Part shown: positions 29,118 to 37,777 of the stretch, in pieces | Layout: every line of letters begins with the position of its first letter | How positions within the stretch are numbered: position 1 is the stretch's first letter | DNA from: DDH964 sp963806685 | GTDB taxonomy: Bacteria; Desulfobacterota; Desulfuromonadia; Desulfuromonadales; DDH964 | Direction of reading: 5' to 3' | DNA length: 64,000 nt | Assembly: GCA_963806685.1 (NCBI GenBank) | Contig: CAWDZB010000023.1 | Coordinates: 14,006-78,005 of the forward strand | The notes under the pieces: model-generated | Told to the model about the DNA's origin: nothing | Database searches by the model: none | Seen by the model: only the letters and a program-made list of their open reading frames with translations | Translations under genes and position numbers: made by a program

Positions 29118-31022
29118 TCAGATCTCCACCTGGGTGCCCAGCTCCACCACCCGGTTCGCCGGCAGATGAAAGAAGGACGTGGCGTTGCGGGCATTGCGGG
29201 AGAGGAAAACGAAGAGATGCTCTCGCCAGCGGGCCATCCCCGGTTTCCGGGTGGAGATGAGCGTCTCCCGGCCGAGAAAGAAGGTCGTCTGCTGCAGGTC
29301 GAATTCCCACTCGTCGAAAACCACCTGGGTTAACACCCGCGGGATGTCGGGTTCCTCCATGAAACCGTAATGGACACTCATGCGGTACATCCCCTCGCGC
29401 AGCCGCTCCACCGAAACCCGGTCCTTGACCGAGACGTGGGGAACCTCCTCGGTGAAGACGCTGAGGATGATCAGTCGTTCGTGGAGTACCCGGTTGTGCT
29501 TGAGGTTGTGCAGCAGGGCGGACGGCGTCCCTTCCGGGTTGCCGTTCATGAACACCGCGGTTCCGGGGACCTTCGCTGGCTGGAATCCGTCCAGGTTCTG
29601 CAGAAAGGTGGCGATCGGCACACTGGTGATGCGCAGCCGTCCGGCGAGAATCTGCCGCCCCCGTTTCCAGGTCGCCATGCAGGTGAACACCACCGCCGCG
29701 ATCAGGATCGGAAACCAGCCGCCATGGACAATCTTGAGCAGGTTGGCGCCGAAGAAAGCGAGATCGAAGAGCAAAAAGCAGCCGCAGAGCAAAAGGGCGA
29801 TGGGGACCGGCCAGTGCCAGCGATGGGCCATGACGAAGAAGAAAAGGAGCGAGGTGATGACCATGGTGGTGGTGACCGCGACGCCGTAGGCTGCGGCCAG
29901 GTGTCCCGAGGAACCGAAACCGAGGACCAGGCAGATGCAGGCAATCATCAGGCCCCAGTTGACCGTCGGCAGGTAAATCTGTCCCTTCTCCTGGGCCGAG
30001 GTGTGCTCGATGTCCAGGCGCGGCGAATAGCCGAGCTGAATGGCCTGCATGGTGAGGGAAAAGGCGCCGGAGATAATCGCCTGGGAGGCGATGACGGTGG
30101 CCACGGTGGCCAGCGCCACCAGCGGATAGAGAGCCCAGGAGGGCGCCATGTGAAAGAAGGGATTGACCACCGTTTCCGGATGGCGGAGGAGCAGCGCCCC
30201 CTGCCCGAAATAGTTGAGCAGCAGACAGGGGAGCACCACCGCAAACCAGGCCAGGCGGATGGGACGGGGGCCGAAATGCCCCATGTCGGCGTAGAGCGCC
30301 TCGCCGCCGGTAACAACCAGGAAGACCGAGCCCAGCACCAGGAATCCCGTCCAGCCGTTGCGCAGGAAAAAGTCCAGGGCGTACCACGGGTTGACAGCGG
30401 CGAGAACTTCCGGAGAACGGATGATCTGGGCGCCGCCGAGGACGGCCAGCACGGCGAACCAGACCAGGGTCACGGGGCCGAACACCACGCCGATCCCGGC
30501 GGTCCCCCGGTGCTGAATCCAGAACAGAACGAACAGGATTGCGACGGTGAGCGGCAGGACGTAGGGGGTGAACAGCGGGGTGGCGATCGACAGCCCCTCG
30601 ACGGCGCTCAGCACCGAAATGGCCGGGGTGATCATGCCGTCGCCGTAGAGAAGCGCAGCCCCGAACAGCCCCATCACCACTAGCAGCCAGCGGCCGCCGC
30701 TGGCTGAAGCCCGCACCGGCGTCACCAGGGCGGTCAGGGCGAGAATCCCGCCTTCCCCGTTGTTGTCGGCGCGCAGGATGAAGACCAGGTACTTGAGGGA
30801 GATAACCAGCAGCAGCGACCAGAGGATCAGGGAGAGGACGCCGAGGATGTTGGGCAGGGTCACGGCCAGGGCGTTATGCTCCCCGAAGCATTCGCGCAGC
30901 GCATAGAGGGGGCTGGTGCCGATGTCGCCGAAGACCACGCCGAAGGCGGTCAGGGAGAGGAGCAGCAGGTAGCGCCCCTGCGGGCCGCCGTGATCAGACT
31001 CCTGGGATTGCTGTTCGGACAT
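29118..31022 (-). CDS. kup: Low-affinity potassium transporter Kup
   Basis: 634 residues with the Kup/HAK layout: about twelve membrane helices over the first ~440 residues (GVVFGDIGTSPLYALRE near the start; NNGEGGILALTALV; GGEALYADMGHFG), then a C-terminal cytoplasmic domain. It imports potassium, probably with protons. Length and all diagnostic motifs are intact. No second kup or potassium regulator is nearby. Confidence 0.97.
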   Translation of the reverse strand: MSEQQSQESDHGGPQGRYLLLLSLTAFGVVFGDIGTSPLYALRECFGEHNALAVTLPNILGVLSLILWSLLLVISLKYLVFILRADNNGEGGILALTALVTPVRASASGGRWLLVVMGLFGAALLYGDGMITPAISVLSAVEGLSIATPLFTPYVLPLTVAILFVLFWIQHRGTAGIGVVFGPVTLVWFAVLAVLGGAQIIRSPEVLAAVNPWYALDFFLRNGWTGFLVLGSVFLVVTGGEALYADMGHFGPRPIRLAWFAVVLPCLLLNYFGQGALLLRHPETVVNPFFHMAPSWALYPLVALATVATVIASQAIISGAFSLTMQAIQLGYSPRLDIEHTSAQEKGQIYLPTVNWGLMIACICLVLGFGSSGHLAAAYGVAVTTTMVITSLLFFFVMAHRWHWPVPIALLLCGCFLLFDLAFFGANLLKIVHGGWFPILIAAVVFTCMATWKRGRQILAGRLRITSVPIATFLQNLDGFQPAKVPGTAVFMNGNPEGTPSALLHNLKHNRVLHERLIILSVFTEEVPHVSVKDRVSVERLREGMYRMSVHYGFMEEPDIPRVLTQVVFDEWEFDLQQTTFFLGRETLISTRKPGMARWREHLFVFLSRNARNATSFFHLPANRVVELGTQVEI

Positions 31023-31131
31023 AACCTTCCATCCGGTTAAGGGGGGCGGCGCGCGATGTCCGGGGGCAAGGAAAAGCAGGCCCGTCCATCACCAGCATAC
31101 CGCACGTTTCCCCGGCGTTGTCTGGCAGCCG

Positions 31132-31635
31132 CTACTCCTTTAGTTTCGGCACCTCTGCGGCCTGGAGAATCTCCTCCAGGCGGCGGGCGTTTCCCGCAGT
31201 CATCACTTCATCAGGGATGAAGAAGAATGCATTGCGGTCATGGTAGAGGAGGAAGCCGGGGCCAAGCCGGCGGTAGCCGACGAAGTTACCCCAGGGCTGG
31301 GTATAGCCGGAGGTACCGCTGCGCACCGAGAACTCCATCGTTGAGGCCGCCACCGTCAGTTCGTTGCCGAAAAAGGGGTGCCGGCAAGCCTGGCGCAGCG
31401 ACTTGACGACCAGCAGCTGCTTCGAAAGGACCCCGAAGAAACCGGTGGCCAGGAGCAGCCCGGCGATCGGCTTCGAGGCGTAGAAGCCCCCGAAGCCGAG
31501 GGAGCCGATGACGATGCAGGTTACGCCCCACAGGTAGCGCAGCTTCAGCGAACGGTCGCAGCTGTAGTGGGCTTCGAAAAAGCGCCGCCAGAGGTCCCTG
31601 GTGAGTTGGTATTGGACGATGATGGTTTCGGGCAT
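31132..31635 (-). CDS. YcxB-like membrane protein
   Basis: 167 residues. Two adjacent hydrophobic segments (WGVTCIVIGSLGFGGFYA and PIAGLLLATGFFGVL, about residues 36-70) are followed by a soluble beta-rich tail (EFSVRSGTSGYTQPWGNFVGYRRLGPGFLLY). This arrangement matches the YcxB-like C-terminal domain family of unknown function. It is monocistronic, downstream of the 40-bp palindrome at 31725-31764. Confidence 0.6.
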   Translation of the reverse strand: MPETIIVQYQLTRDLWRRFFEAHYSCDRSLKLRYLWGVTCIVIGSLGFGGFYASKPIAGLLLATGFFGVLSKQLLVVKSLRQACRHPFFGNELTVAASTMEFSVRSGTSGYTQPWGNFVGYRRLGPGFLLYHDRNAFFFIPDEVMTAGNARRLEEILQAAEVPKLKE

Positions 31636-31724
31636 GGGTATCTGGTATGGCCGTGCGAGGTTGCCGGGAAGCGGCGGGCCGGAACTGTTTTACCTCATGC
31701 GGGGGATTTTGTCTCGTATTTTTT

Positions 31725-31764
31725 GCCTGGAGCACCGCAGCAGGCCTGCTGCGGTGCTCCAGGC
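31725..31764. repeat. Perfect 40-bp palindrome without loop
   Basis: GCCTGGAGCACCGCAGCAGG is followed at once by its exact reverse complement. It is preceded by a run of six T and followed by TCCTTCTC, so no U-tract follows it on either strand. It lies upstream of the YcxB-like gene. Confidence 0.85.
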
Positions 31765-31865
31765 TCCTTCTCACAAAACGTTGCAATGACATTCAAAGGC
31801 CCCTTTAAAATTCCCAACCGACGCACCTACAATTGGGCTTGCAGAATTGTCGCTGATTTATTACG

Positions 31866-32195
31866 TTGCGTCGGGCTGTTTCATCGGCGGAAGACCGGGC
31901 CCGCCGGAAACGGTATTCCAGGGCACCCGATTTCCGGATCGCCATCGGCAACCAGCTTTATGCGGCCCTGGGCTTCGGTGCCCTGCTCGGAGTCGGCGCC
32001 GGCATGGTGCTGCGCTCTCTCGGCGCCTACCACAAGAAGGAAATGATCGTGCTGATGGTGGTTATCAACAACATTCAGCTCAAACACCTGGGGGAGATCG
32101 TCTTCACTAAGGACAGCTACGCCCTGTTTATAGTCGAAAACACCATCTCGGTTCGACCTTTTCGTGGCGGAATATCTATTGACCGGGGGGGATAG
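31866..32195 (+). pseudogene. YitT-like membrane protein remnant with internal deletion
   Basis: From about 31940 the plus-strand frame reads IAIGNQLYAALGFGALLGVGAGMVLR, resembling the first helices of YitT/DUF161 proteins, then jumps to GAYHKKEMIVLMVVINN and a soluble tail resembling their C-terminal DUF2179 domain. The several helices normally between are missing, so this looks like an internally deleted copy. The start is unclear and no good ribosome site is seen. The family assignment is from pattern memory. Confidence 0.4.
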
Positions 32196-32478
32196 CACGG
32201 AGAGGGCCTGGCAGGTCTATATCCTCCTCTGTTCGGACGGGTCGCTCTACACCGGTATCACCACCGACGTCGCGCGACGTTTTGCCCAGCATCGGGCCGG
32301 GAACGGAGCCAAATTTTTTCGCGGTCGCGTTCCGCGGCGCCTGGTCTACCTGGAAACCGGCCACGACCGCAGCAGCGCCAGCCGCCGCGAGGTGGAGATC
32401 AAGCGGCTGCGCCCGGCCGACAAGCGCCGGCTGATCGCTACACAGGGTGGCCAGTGGCCGGACCATCCCATCGCATGA
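32164..32478 (+). CDS. GIY-YIG nuclease-family protein
   Basis: 104 residues from GTG 32164; a later start just before WQVYILL is possible. The GIY-YIG core is complete: VYILLCSDGSLYTGITTDVARRFAQH, with both tyrosines, the TGIT strand and the catalytic Arg, then a YLETG strand and a Glu in ASRREVEIKRL. It matches the small UPF0213/YhbQ group, whose E. coli member cuts damaged or branched DNA. It overlaps the end of the YitT remnant in another frame. Confidence 0.85.
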   Translation: MAEYLLTGGDSTERAWQVYILLCSDGSLYTGITTDVARRFAQHRAGNGAKFFRGRVPRRLVYLETGHDRSSASRREVEIKRLRPADKRRLIATQGGQWPDHPIA

Positions 32479-32916
32479 GCAGGCCGTTGCTCACGCGGCG
32501 CAATGCAGATCCTTGAGCCTTCTGCTCTTGCCTGGCGGCGTTGTGGGGGACGCTTTGTTTGTCGGGTGAAGCGGTTGCCAGGATCCGGTTCGTAGGATAC
32601 GGCGATCTGTTTAAAGGCTGGTCGGCAGCCCCGGCAGGAAAAGATTCTGATCCTTTTCCCGTCTGTGCGATGCTGCTCCCAGGCTAGTTTCCGTCCGGAA
32701 ACGGTGCTTTTTCGCCGTGGCGGCGTCAATCAGCGGTCTTGCTTGTGCGGCTTGCCGATGTAAACCTCCACGCAAGCCCTTGATTTCCTTGCCTCGACAA
32801 AAAATCCCTTGTTTCCAAATCGGAAACTGCGCTCGTGTCCATCCGGTGTTTCCGGATGGACACGAGTCTAAGGATCGCAGCATCCCTGGAAACAATGCCC
32901 CCCCCCGGGAGAGAAC
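32479..32916. other. Non-coding stretch before the exonuclease/RNase H gene
   Basis: No gene is supported. It holds the hairpin at 32832-32866; the rest shows no promoter that stands out. Confidence 0.5.
32832..32866. repeat. Perfect 15-bp inverted repeat
   Basis: CTCGTGTCCATCCGG (32832-32846), loop TGTTT, and CCGGATGGACACGAG (32852-32866). It ends 51 bases before the start codon of the exonuclease/RNase HI gene. No U-tract follows, so an operator or leader hairpin is as likely as a terminator. Confidence 0.65.
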
Positions 32917-34347
32917 GTGAACGCAACGCCGCAACTCTACCTGCTCGACGGGTCCAGCTACATCTACCGCGCCTACTACGGCTTTCGCGACCTGGCCACC
33001 GCCGCCGGGATGCCGACCAACGCCGTCTTCGGTTTCACCCGGCTGCTCCTCGCTCTGTTGCAGGGGGAGTGTCCCGATTACCTGGCCGTGGTTTTCGACC
33101 CGCCCCGAGAAGAAACCTTCCGCAGAAAGATCTACCCCGCCTATAAGGCGAACCGCGACGCCATGCCGGCGGACCTGGCTGCCCAGCTCCCCTACATCCG
33201 CCAGATCCTGGCAGCCCTGAACATCCCGGCTCTCGAAGCTCCCGGGTTTGAGGCTGACGACGTTATCGCCACCCTCGCCCGTCGTCATGCCGCCTTGGGG
33301 ACGGCGGTTACCATCGTCTCCGGCGACAAGGATCTGCTGCAGGTGGTCGGAGACGGCATCACCCTGCTCGACTCCATGAAGGAGCAGCGTTTCGGGCCGC
33401 AGGAGGTCATCGAGCGCTTTGGCGTCCCGCCGGAGCTGGTGGCGGATGTCCTGGGTCTGGCCGGCGACAGTTCGGACAACATCCCAGGTGTTCCGGGCAT
33501 CGGTGAGAAAACGGCAGCTGAACTGGTCCGGCGCTTCGGCACCCTGGAAAGGGTCCTCGAGTGGCAAAGTCTGGTGAGTGGCAAAAAGCGGCGGGAAAGC
33601 CTGGCCGCCCATGCCGAACAGGCCCGGCTCTCGAAACGGCTGGCGATCCTCCGCGACGACGTCCCCCTGGAGCCGACCATGGCAGAGCTGCAGTGCCGCC
33701 TGCCAAACCTGGCGGAACTGATCCCGCTGCTGCGGGAGCTGGAATTCGAATCCCTGGAGCTCGCCTTCACCCCTCCGCCCCCGGGCGTGGTTGAGATCTA
33801 CAGCGACGGTTCGGGCCGGGATGCGGGACCCGGCGGCTACGGGGCGATCCTGCGCTACGGCGAGTTCGAGAAGGAGCTGAGCGGGTTCGAGCCCGCGGCC
33901 ACTTCGCAGCGCATGGAGCTTTTGGCGGCGATCCGCGGTCTGGAAGCCCTGAACGGGCCGCGGAGGGTGCGTCTGTTCAGCGATTCCCAGTATCTGGTGC
34001 GGGGAATGAGCGAATGGATTTACGGCTGGAGTCGCAACGGTCGGCTGGAGAGTCCGGGCGCCCTCGCCAATCAGGACCTCTGGCAACAGCTGCTGGCCCT
34101 TTCCCGGCACCATGCGATCAGCTGGGAATGGGTGCGCGGCCATGCCGGGCATCCATTCAACGAGCGCTGCGACAAGCTGGCCAAGCGGGCGGTGGAGGAG
34201 GGGCTGCGGGCGACCAGTCAGGTCGCGGCGGCCGCAGAGGAAGTGCCTGTCCTCCCCTGCCCTGCCGCGCCCACCCCGTTGTCACCGGTTCCAGCCCGGG
34301 AAGATTCCGAGTTCGAAGAAGAGGATGGACAGTTGCGGCTTTATTGA
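32917..34347 (+). CDS. 5'-3' exonuclease / ribonuclease HI fusion
   Basis: 476 residues with two nuclease modules. Residues 1-285 are a PolI-type 5'-3' exonuclease (FEN): LLDGSSYIYRAYYG (Asp 11), VVFDPP (Asp 61), YPAYKANRDAMP, GFEADDVIATLA (Glu 112, Asp 114/115), SGDKDLLQ (Asp 137/139), and the H3TH region GLAGDSSDNIPGVPGIGEKTA. Residues 291-428 are RNase HI: YSDGSG (Asp 297), RMELLAAI (Glu 334), FSDSQYL (Asp 356), GHAGHPFNERCDKLA (His 409, Asp 419). All catalytic residues of both are intact. A Pro/Ala-rich linker and an acidic tail end in GQLRLY. Both activities remove RNA primers, so Okazaki-fragment processing or R-loop removal is the likely role. There is no polymerase domain. Confidence 0.93.
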   Translation: MNATPQLYLLDGSSYIYRAYYGFRDLATAAGMPTNAVFGFTRLLLALLQGECPDYLAVVFDPPREETFRRKIYPAYKANRDAMPADLAAQLPYIRQILAALNIPALEAPGFEADDVIATLARRHAALGTAVTIVSGDKDLLQVVGDGITLLDSMKEQRFGPQEVIERFGVPPELVADVLGLAGDSSDNIPGVPGIGEKTAAELVRRFGTLERVLEWQSLVSGKKRRESLAAHAEQARLSKRLAILRDDVPLEPTMAELQCRLPNLAELIPLLRELEFESLELAFTPPPPGVVEIYSDGSGRDAGPGGYGAILRYGEFEKELSGFEPAATSQRMELLAAIRGLEALNGPRRVRLFSDSQYLVRGMSEWIYGWSRNGRLESPGALANQDLWQQLLALSRHHAISWEWVRGHAGHPFNERCDKLAKRAVEEGLRATSQVAAAAEEVPVLPCPAAPTPLSPVPAREDSEFEEEDGQLRLY

Positions 34348-34365
34348 GCCTTTTAGGGAGCATTG

Positions 34366-34492
34366 CCTCCCGACGACGCCGCAACGTAAAATCCAAAGCA
34401 TTATCCATCAAGCCTGATCAGGCGATTGGCCGGCAACCTAAGTTCTTCCCAGGTTTTGAATTTCGCTGCGCCGGCGCGGCGTTGCGTGAGAC
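34366..34492. repeat. Imperfect inverted repeat, GACGCCGCAACG type
   Basis: CCTCCCGACGACGCCGCAACG at the left and GCGCGGCGTTGCGTGAGAC at the right form an imperfect inversion around about 85 bases. The arms match those of the repeat at 59737-59822, but the interiors differ. Confidence 0.5.
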
Positions 34493-34520
34493 CGCTTTTG
34501 AATCCGCAGGGACTTGCACA

Positions 34521-35087
34521 ATGAAAATCCAGAAGGTGACGAAAGAACACTACGCCAAGGTCTACGCTCTGTTACGCGCCGCCTTTCCCGGCCGCGGCGA
34601 CGAGGCGGCATTGGTGCAGAAACTCCACGAGAACGGCCGGCCGCTGCAGGAATGGGTCTGCATCCACATCAACAAGGCCATCGCCTACATCGCCTTTTCC
34701 AACGCCTACCACGGCGAAGTGGTCTGCGGCCTGCACCTGGCACCGCTGGCGGTGGCGCCCGAATTTCAACGGCAGGGGGTCGGTTCGGAACTGCTGCGCT
34801 TTGCCCTGCGGCAGGAGGCGATCAGAAGCCAGCCCCTGTTTGTGCTGGGCAAGCCCGGCTTTTTCCAGCGCTTCGGGTTCGAGCCCTGCCGTGAGCCGAT
34901 CTGCCCATTAACCAACACCAATCGCCACTTCCAGGCCCTTCGCCTTCCGGCCGGCGCCGATTTCACCGTCGGCTACGAACCCGAGTTCAAACCGGCGGCC
35001 AGACCGCCGCTGACCCGGGGGACAGGCTCCAAGGGTGCCTGCCGCCCGGGAAAATCCAGCAAACGAACCAAGGAGCAAAAACCATGA
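34521..35087 (+). CDS. GNAT-family N-acetyltransferase
   Basis: 188 residues from the ATG at 34521. The acetyl-CoA loop is LAVAPEFQRQGVGSELLRFAL (pattern Q-x-x-G-x-G/A), preceded by the beta strand CGLHLAPL and followed by FVLGKPGFFQRFGFEPC, a typical YhbS-like pattern. The C-terminal 30 residues are basic and low in complexity and may be disordered. The stop overlaps the ychJ start (ATGA), suggesting coupling. The acceptor substrate is unknown. Confidence 0.88.
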   Translation: MKIQKVTKEHYAKVYALLRAAFPGRGDEAALVQKLHENGRPLQEWVCIHINKAIAYIAFSNAYHGEVVCGLHLAPLAVAPEFQRQGVGSELLRFALRQEAIRSQPLFVLGKPGFFQRFGFEPCREPICPLTNTNRHFQALRLPAGADFTVGYEPEFKPAARPPLTRGTGSKGACRPGKSSKRTKEQKP

Positions 35088-35566
35088 ACACCTGCCCCTG
35101 CGGCAGCGGCCGCGACTACGCTGCCTGCTGCGAACCGATCATCACCGGCCAGCAGCCGGCCGAAACGGCCGAACAACTGATGCGGGCGCGCTACAGCGCC
35201 CACGTCAAGGTCGCGATCGATTTCATTTTCGAGAGTACCCACCCCGACCACCGCGAGGGGTACGACCACGCGGGGACCAGGACCTGGGCTGAGACTTCCG
35301 AGTGGCATGGCCTGGAGATTCTCGGGACCACCCAAGGGGGGGCGCAAGATGAGGACGGCGAGGTCGAGTTCATCGCCCGTTTTCGCGACAAAAACGGCCT
35401 GCGCAACCACCACGAGCGCGGCCAGTTCCAGCGCAAGGGGGGCCACTGGCTGTTCACCGAGGGGATCATGGTCAAAGCAAAACCGCTGAGCGTGGACAAG
35501 ATCGGCCGCAACGACCCCTGCCCGTGCGGAAGTGGCCGCAAGTACAAGAAATGCTGCGGGAAATAA
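35084..35566 (+). CDS. ychJ: YchJ-family protein with two SEC-C motifs
   Basis: 160 residues. An N-terminal SEC-C motif (CPCGSGRDYAACC) and a C-terminal one (DPCPCGSGRKYKKCC) flank an NTF2-like YchJ domain (about residues 30-135). SEC-C motifs bind zinc, as in SecA. The E. coli homologue's function is unclear. The start overlaps the GNAT stop by four bases. Confidence 0.92.
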   Translation: MNTCPCGSGRDYAACCEPIITGQQPAETAEQLMRARYSAHVKVAIDFIFESTHPDHREGYDHAGTRTWAETSEWHGLEILGTTQGGAQDEDGEVEFIARFRDKNGLRNHHERGQFQRKGGHWLFTEGIMVKAKPLSVDKIGRNDPCPCGSGRKYKKCCGK

Positions 35567-35648
35567 AATCAACCCACCCGGCCTCCCCGCCCACTTCCGC
35601 CCCAGAGAAGAAAATCGAATTATTGAACGGCATAATCCAGGCAGGGCA

Positions 35649-36362
35649 CTAGTTTGTCGGCCGTTGGGACAGGTCCTTGGGAACATAGATGTCGATCCGC
35701 CGGCTATCCAGCAGCAACCGGACGAAAGCCTTGGGGTCGGCCAGAGAGGTCAGGTGAAGGTAGGATTTGGCCGCGAACTTGCCCGGGTTCATCGCCAGGT
35801 AGGTATAACTGATCAGATCCCCCTCCCGCCAGGGCTCGACATCCATCGGGGCGATGACCTGGCTCCGCCGCGCCTCCGGCAGAACCGCCAGTTGGGTGGC
35901 ATAGGCCAGATACTCCTGGGGCATGGTGGAATACTTTTTCCGCACCAGGTTCGGCTCGACGACCGCATGCGCCACCTCATGGGCAATGAGCCCGGAGTAG
36001 TGGGCTTGGTCGAAAGGCTCGCCGAACATCTGCGGTGTCTCGCCGTCGGCCAAGATCGCCGCGTAGGACATCATCTCGATGCGGTCGGTTTCCTTTTCGT
36101 AACGGCCGTAGGCGAGAAACCCCTCATTGTCGATCTGGTGGTCGACGATGTCGATGGTGATTGGCCGCTTCGGCATCAGATCGAACCGGGCGAGAAACGC
36201 GAACGCCTTCGCCGCGGAAGTGCAGATCTCGTCCAGGTCCATCGCCTGGTCGGTACGGACGACGACCTCGGCCGGGCCGGCGCAGTGGAATTCACCGGCC
36301 AGCAGCGACATGGGAAGCAGCAGGCCGAACAGGAACCACGGGAAAATGAACCAAGGCCGCAT
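35649..36362 (-). CDS. Secreted HExxH-motif protein
   Basis: 237 residues with a signal peptide (WFIFPWFLFGLLLPMSLLAG). The mature part contains LIAHEVAHAVVEPNL (about residues 124-138), a HExxH zinc-peptidase signature with a possible downstream Glu in PQEYLAYATQ. It resembles uncharacterised periplasmic proteins of the DUF6639 kind; a protease role is inferred from the motif only. It is monocistronic, convergent with ychJ. Confidence 0.7.
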   Translation of the reverse strand: MRPWFIFPWFLFGLLLPMSLLAGEFHCAGPAEVVVRTDQAMDLDEICTSAAKAFAFLARFDLMPKRPITIDIVDHQIDNEGFLAYGRYEKETDRIEMMSYAAILADGETPQMFGEPFDQAHYSGLIAHEVAHAVVEPNLVRKKYSTMPQEYLAYATQLAVLPEARRSQVIAPMDVEPWREGDLISYTYLAMNPGKFAAKSYLHLTSLADPKAFVRLLLDSRRIDIYVPKDLSQRPTN

Positions 36363-36483
36363 GACGGCCCTCCCCTCTCCCCCTTCCCCCTATCATAATC
36401 GAGGGATTGGGGAATGATAGTAGCCGCCTGAGGTTGTGAACGGGGGACAGTGCGGTGCGATGGATTCCGATTTCTGCCGGCGA

Positions 36484-37545
36484 CTATTTGGCCCGCAGGT
36501 ACTGGCTCGGCCAGGGAACGTCCACCTGCAGCGCCTTGGCGGCATGGAGCGGCCAGTAGGGGTCGCGCAGCATCTGCCGCGCCAGCAGCACGACGTCAGC
36601 CTGGCCGGTGGCCACGACCTGTTCCGCCTGCGCCGGTTCGAGAATGAAGCCAACCGCGCCGCTGGCCATCCCGGCCTCGGCCCGGACTTTGGCGGCAAAG
36701 GGGACCTGGAAGCCCGGCCCGGTGGGAATCGGCTCGTTCGGCACCACCGCCCCGGAAGAGCAGTCGATCAGGTCCACCCCGATCTCTTTCAGCTCCCGCG
36801 CCAGCAGCACCGACTGGTCGATGTCCCAGCCTCCGGCCGCCCAGTCGGTTGCCGAAATTCTTACGAAAAGCGGCAGGTCCTCCGGCCACGCCTGGCGTAC
36901 GGCCCGGGCCACCCGCAGGGGGAAGCGCAGCCGGTTCTCCAGGCAACCGCCATAGTCGTCCTGCCGATGGTTCGCCAGCGGCGAGAGAAACTCATGCAGC
37001 AGGTAGCCGTGGGCCATGTGGATTTCGAGCATCTGGAAACCGGCTGCCAGGGCCCGGCCAGCCGCGGCGCGGAATTGTTTCTCGACCTGGTCCAGTTCCT
37101 CCAGAGTCATCGCCCGGGGCGCGGGATACCCGGCACCAAAGGGTACCGCGCTGGGGGCCAGGGTCGGCCAGCCGCCTGCCCCTTTTCCCAGCGGTGCGCC
37201 ACCTCGCCAGGGTGGTGAACAGGACCCCTTGCGCCCGGCATGGCCGATCTGGATCCCCGCGACGGCCTCCTGTTCGGTGATGAAGCGGGCGATGGGTGCA
37301 AATGCCTCGGTATGGGCATCGCTCCAGATGCCGCTGTCACCCGGGCTGATGCGCCCCTCGGGGCTGACCGCGGTTGCCTCCACCATCACCAGCCCCGCGC
37401 CGCCCACGGCGCGACTCCCCAGGTGAACCAGATGCCAGTCGGTGGGCAAACCGTCGCGGCTCGAATACTGGCACATGGGCGACACGAATATTCGGTTGCG
37501 AAAGGTGATGTTCCCCAGGCTCAAGGAGGAAAACAGCTTGCTCAT
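36484..37545 (-). CDS. NADH:flavin oxidoreductase, Old Yellow Enzyme family (YqjM/NamA-like)
   Basis: 353 residues, a TIM-barrel flavoenzyme. Signatures are NRIFVSPMCQYSS (with the Cys that tunes the flavin in YqjM), WHLVHLGSRAVGGAGLV, QIGHAGRKGS and the substrate-binding HMAHGYLLHEFLSPLANHR. It reduces activated alkenes, quinones or nitro compounds with NAD(P)H. The length is normal. The gene is monocistronic. Confidence 0.95.
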   Translation of the reverse strand: MSKLFSSLSLGNITFRNRIFVSPMCQYSSRDGLPTDWHLVHLGSRAVGGAGLVMVEATAVSPEGRISPGDSGIWSDAHTEAFAPIARFITEQEAVAGIQIGHAGRKGSCSPPWRGGAPLGKGAGGWPTLAPSAVPFGAGYPAPRAMTLEELDQVEKQFRAAAGRALAAGFQMLEIHMAHGYLLHEFLSPLANHRQDDYGGCLENRLRFPLRVARAVRQAWPEDLPLFVRISATDWAAGGWDIDQSVLLARELKEIGVDLIDCSSGAVVPNEPIPTGPGFQVPFAAKVRAEAGMASGAVGFILEPAQAEQVVATGQADVVLLARQMLRDPYWPLHAAKALQVDVPWPSQYLRAK

Positions 37546-37777
37546 GACGTCTCTCCGTACGGCGGATTGGCATGATCCGTTTGCACCGAATCATATCGGA
37601 CCAGAAGCCGGTCCAAATTCAAAATTATGAGTTAAAAAGGCCAAACCTGCCATTTGGCAATCGTCGAAAAAACACGGGGCGATAGGGGAGGATATTGGCG
37701 GCTTCTCCAAAAGAAATTCGGAAGGACTCTACCTGTTACGGTCGGCAGCAGCGGCAAGTTAAGGCAGACCAATTAGT

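Noticed and set aside
29370..30683. Plus-strand frame opposite kup
   Set aside because: Shadow of kup; its product is a charged low-complexity string.
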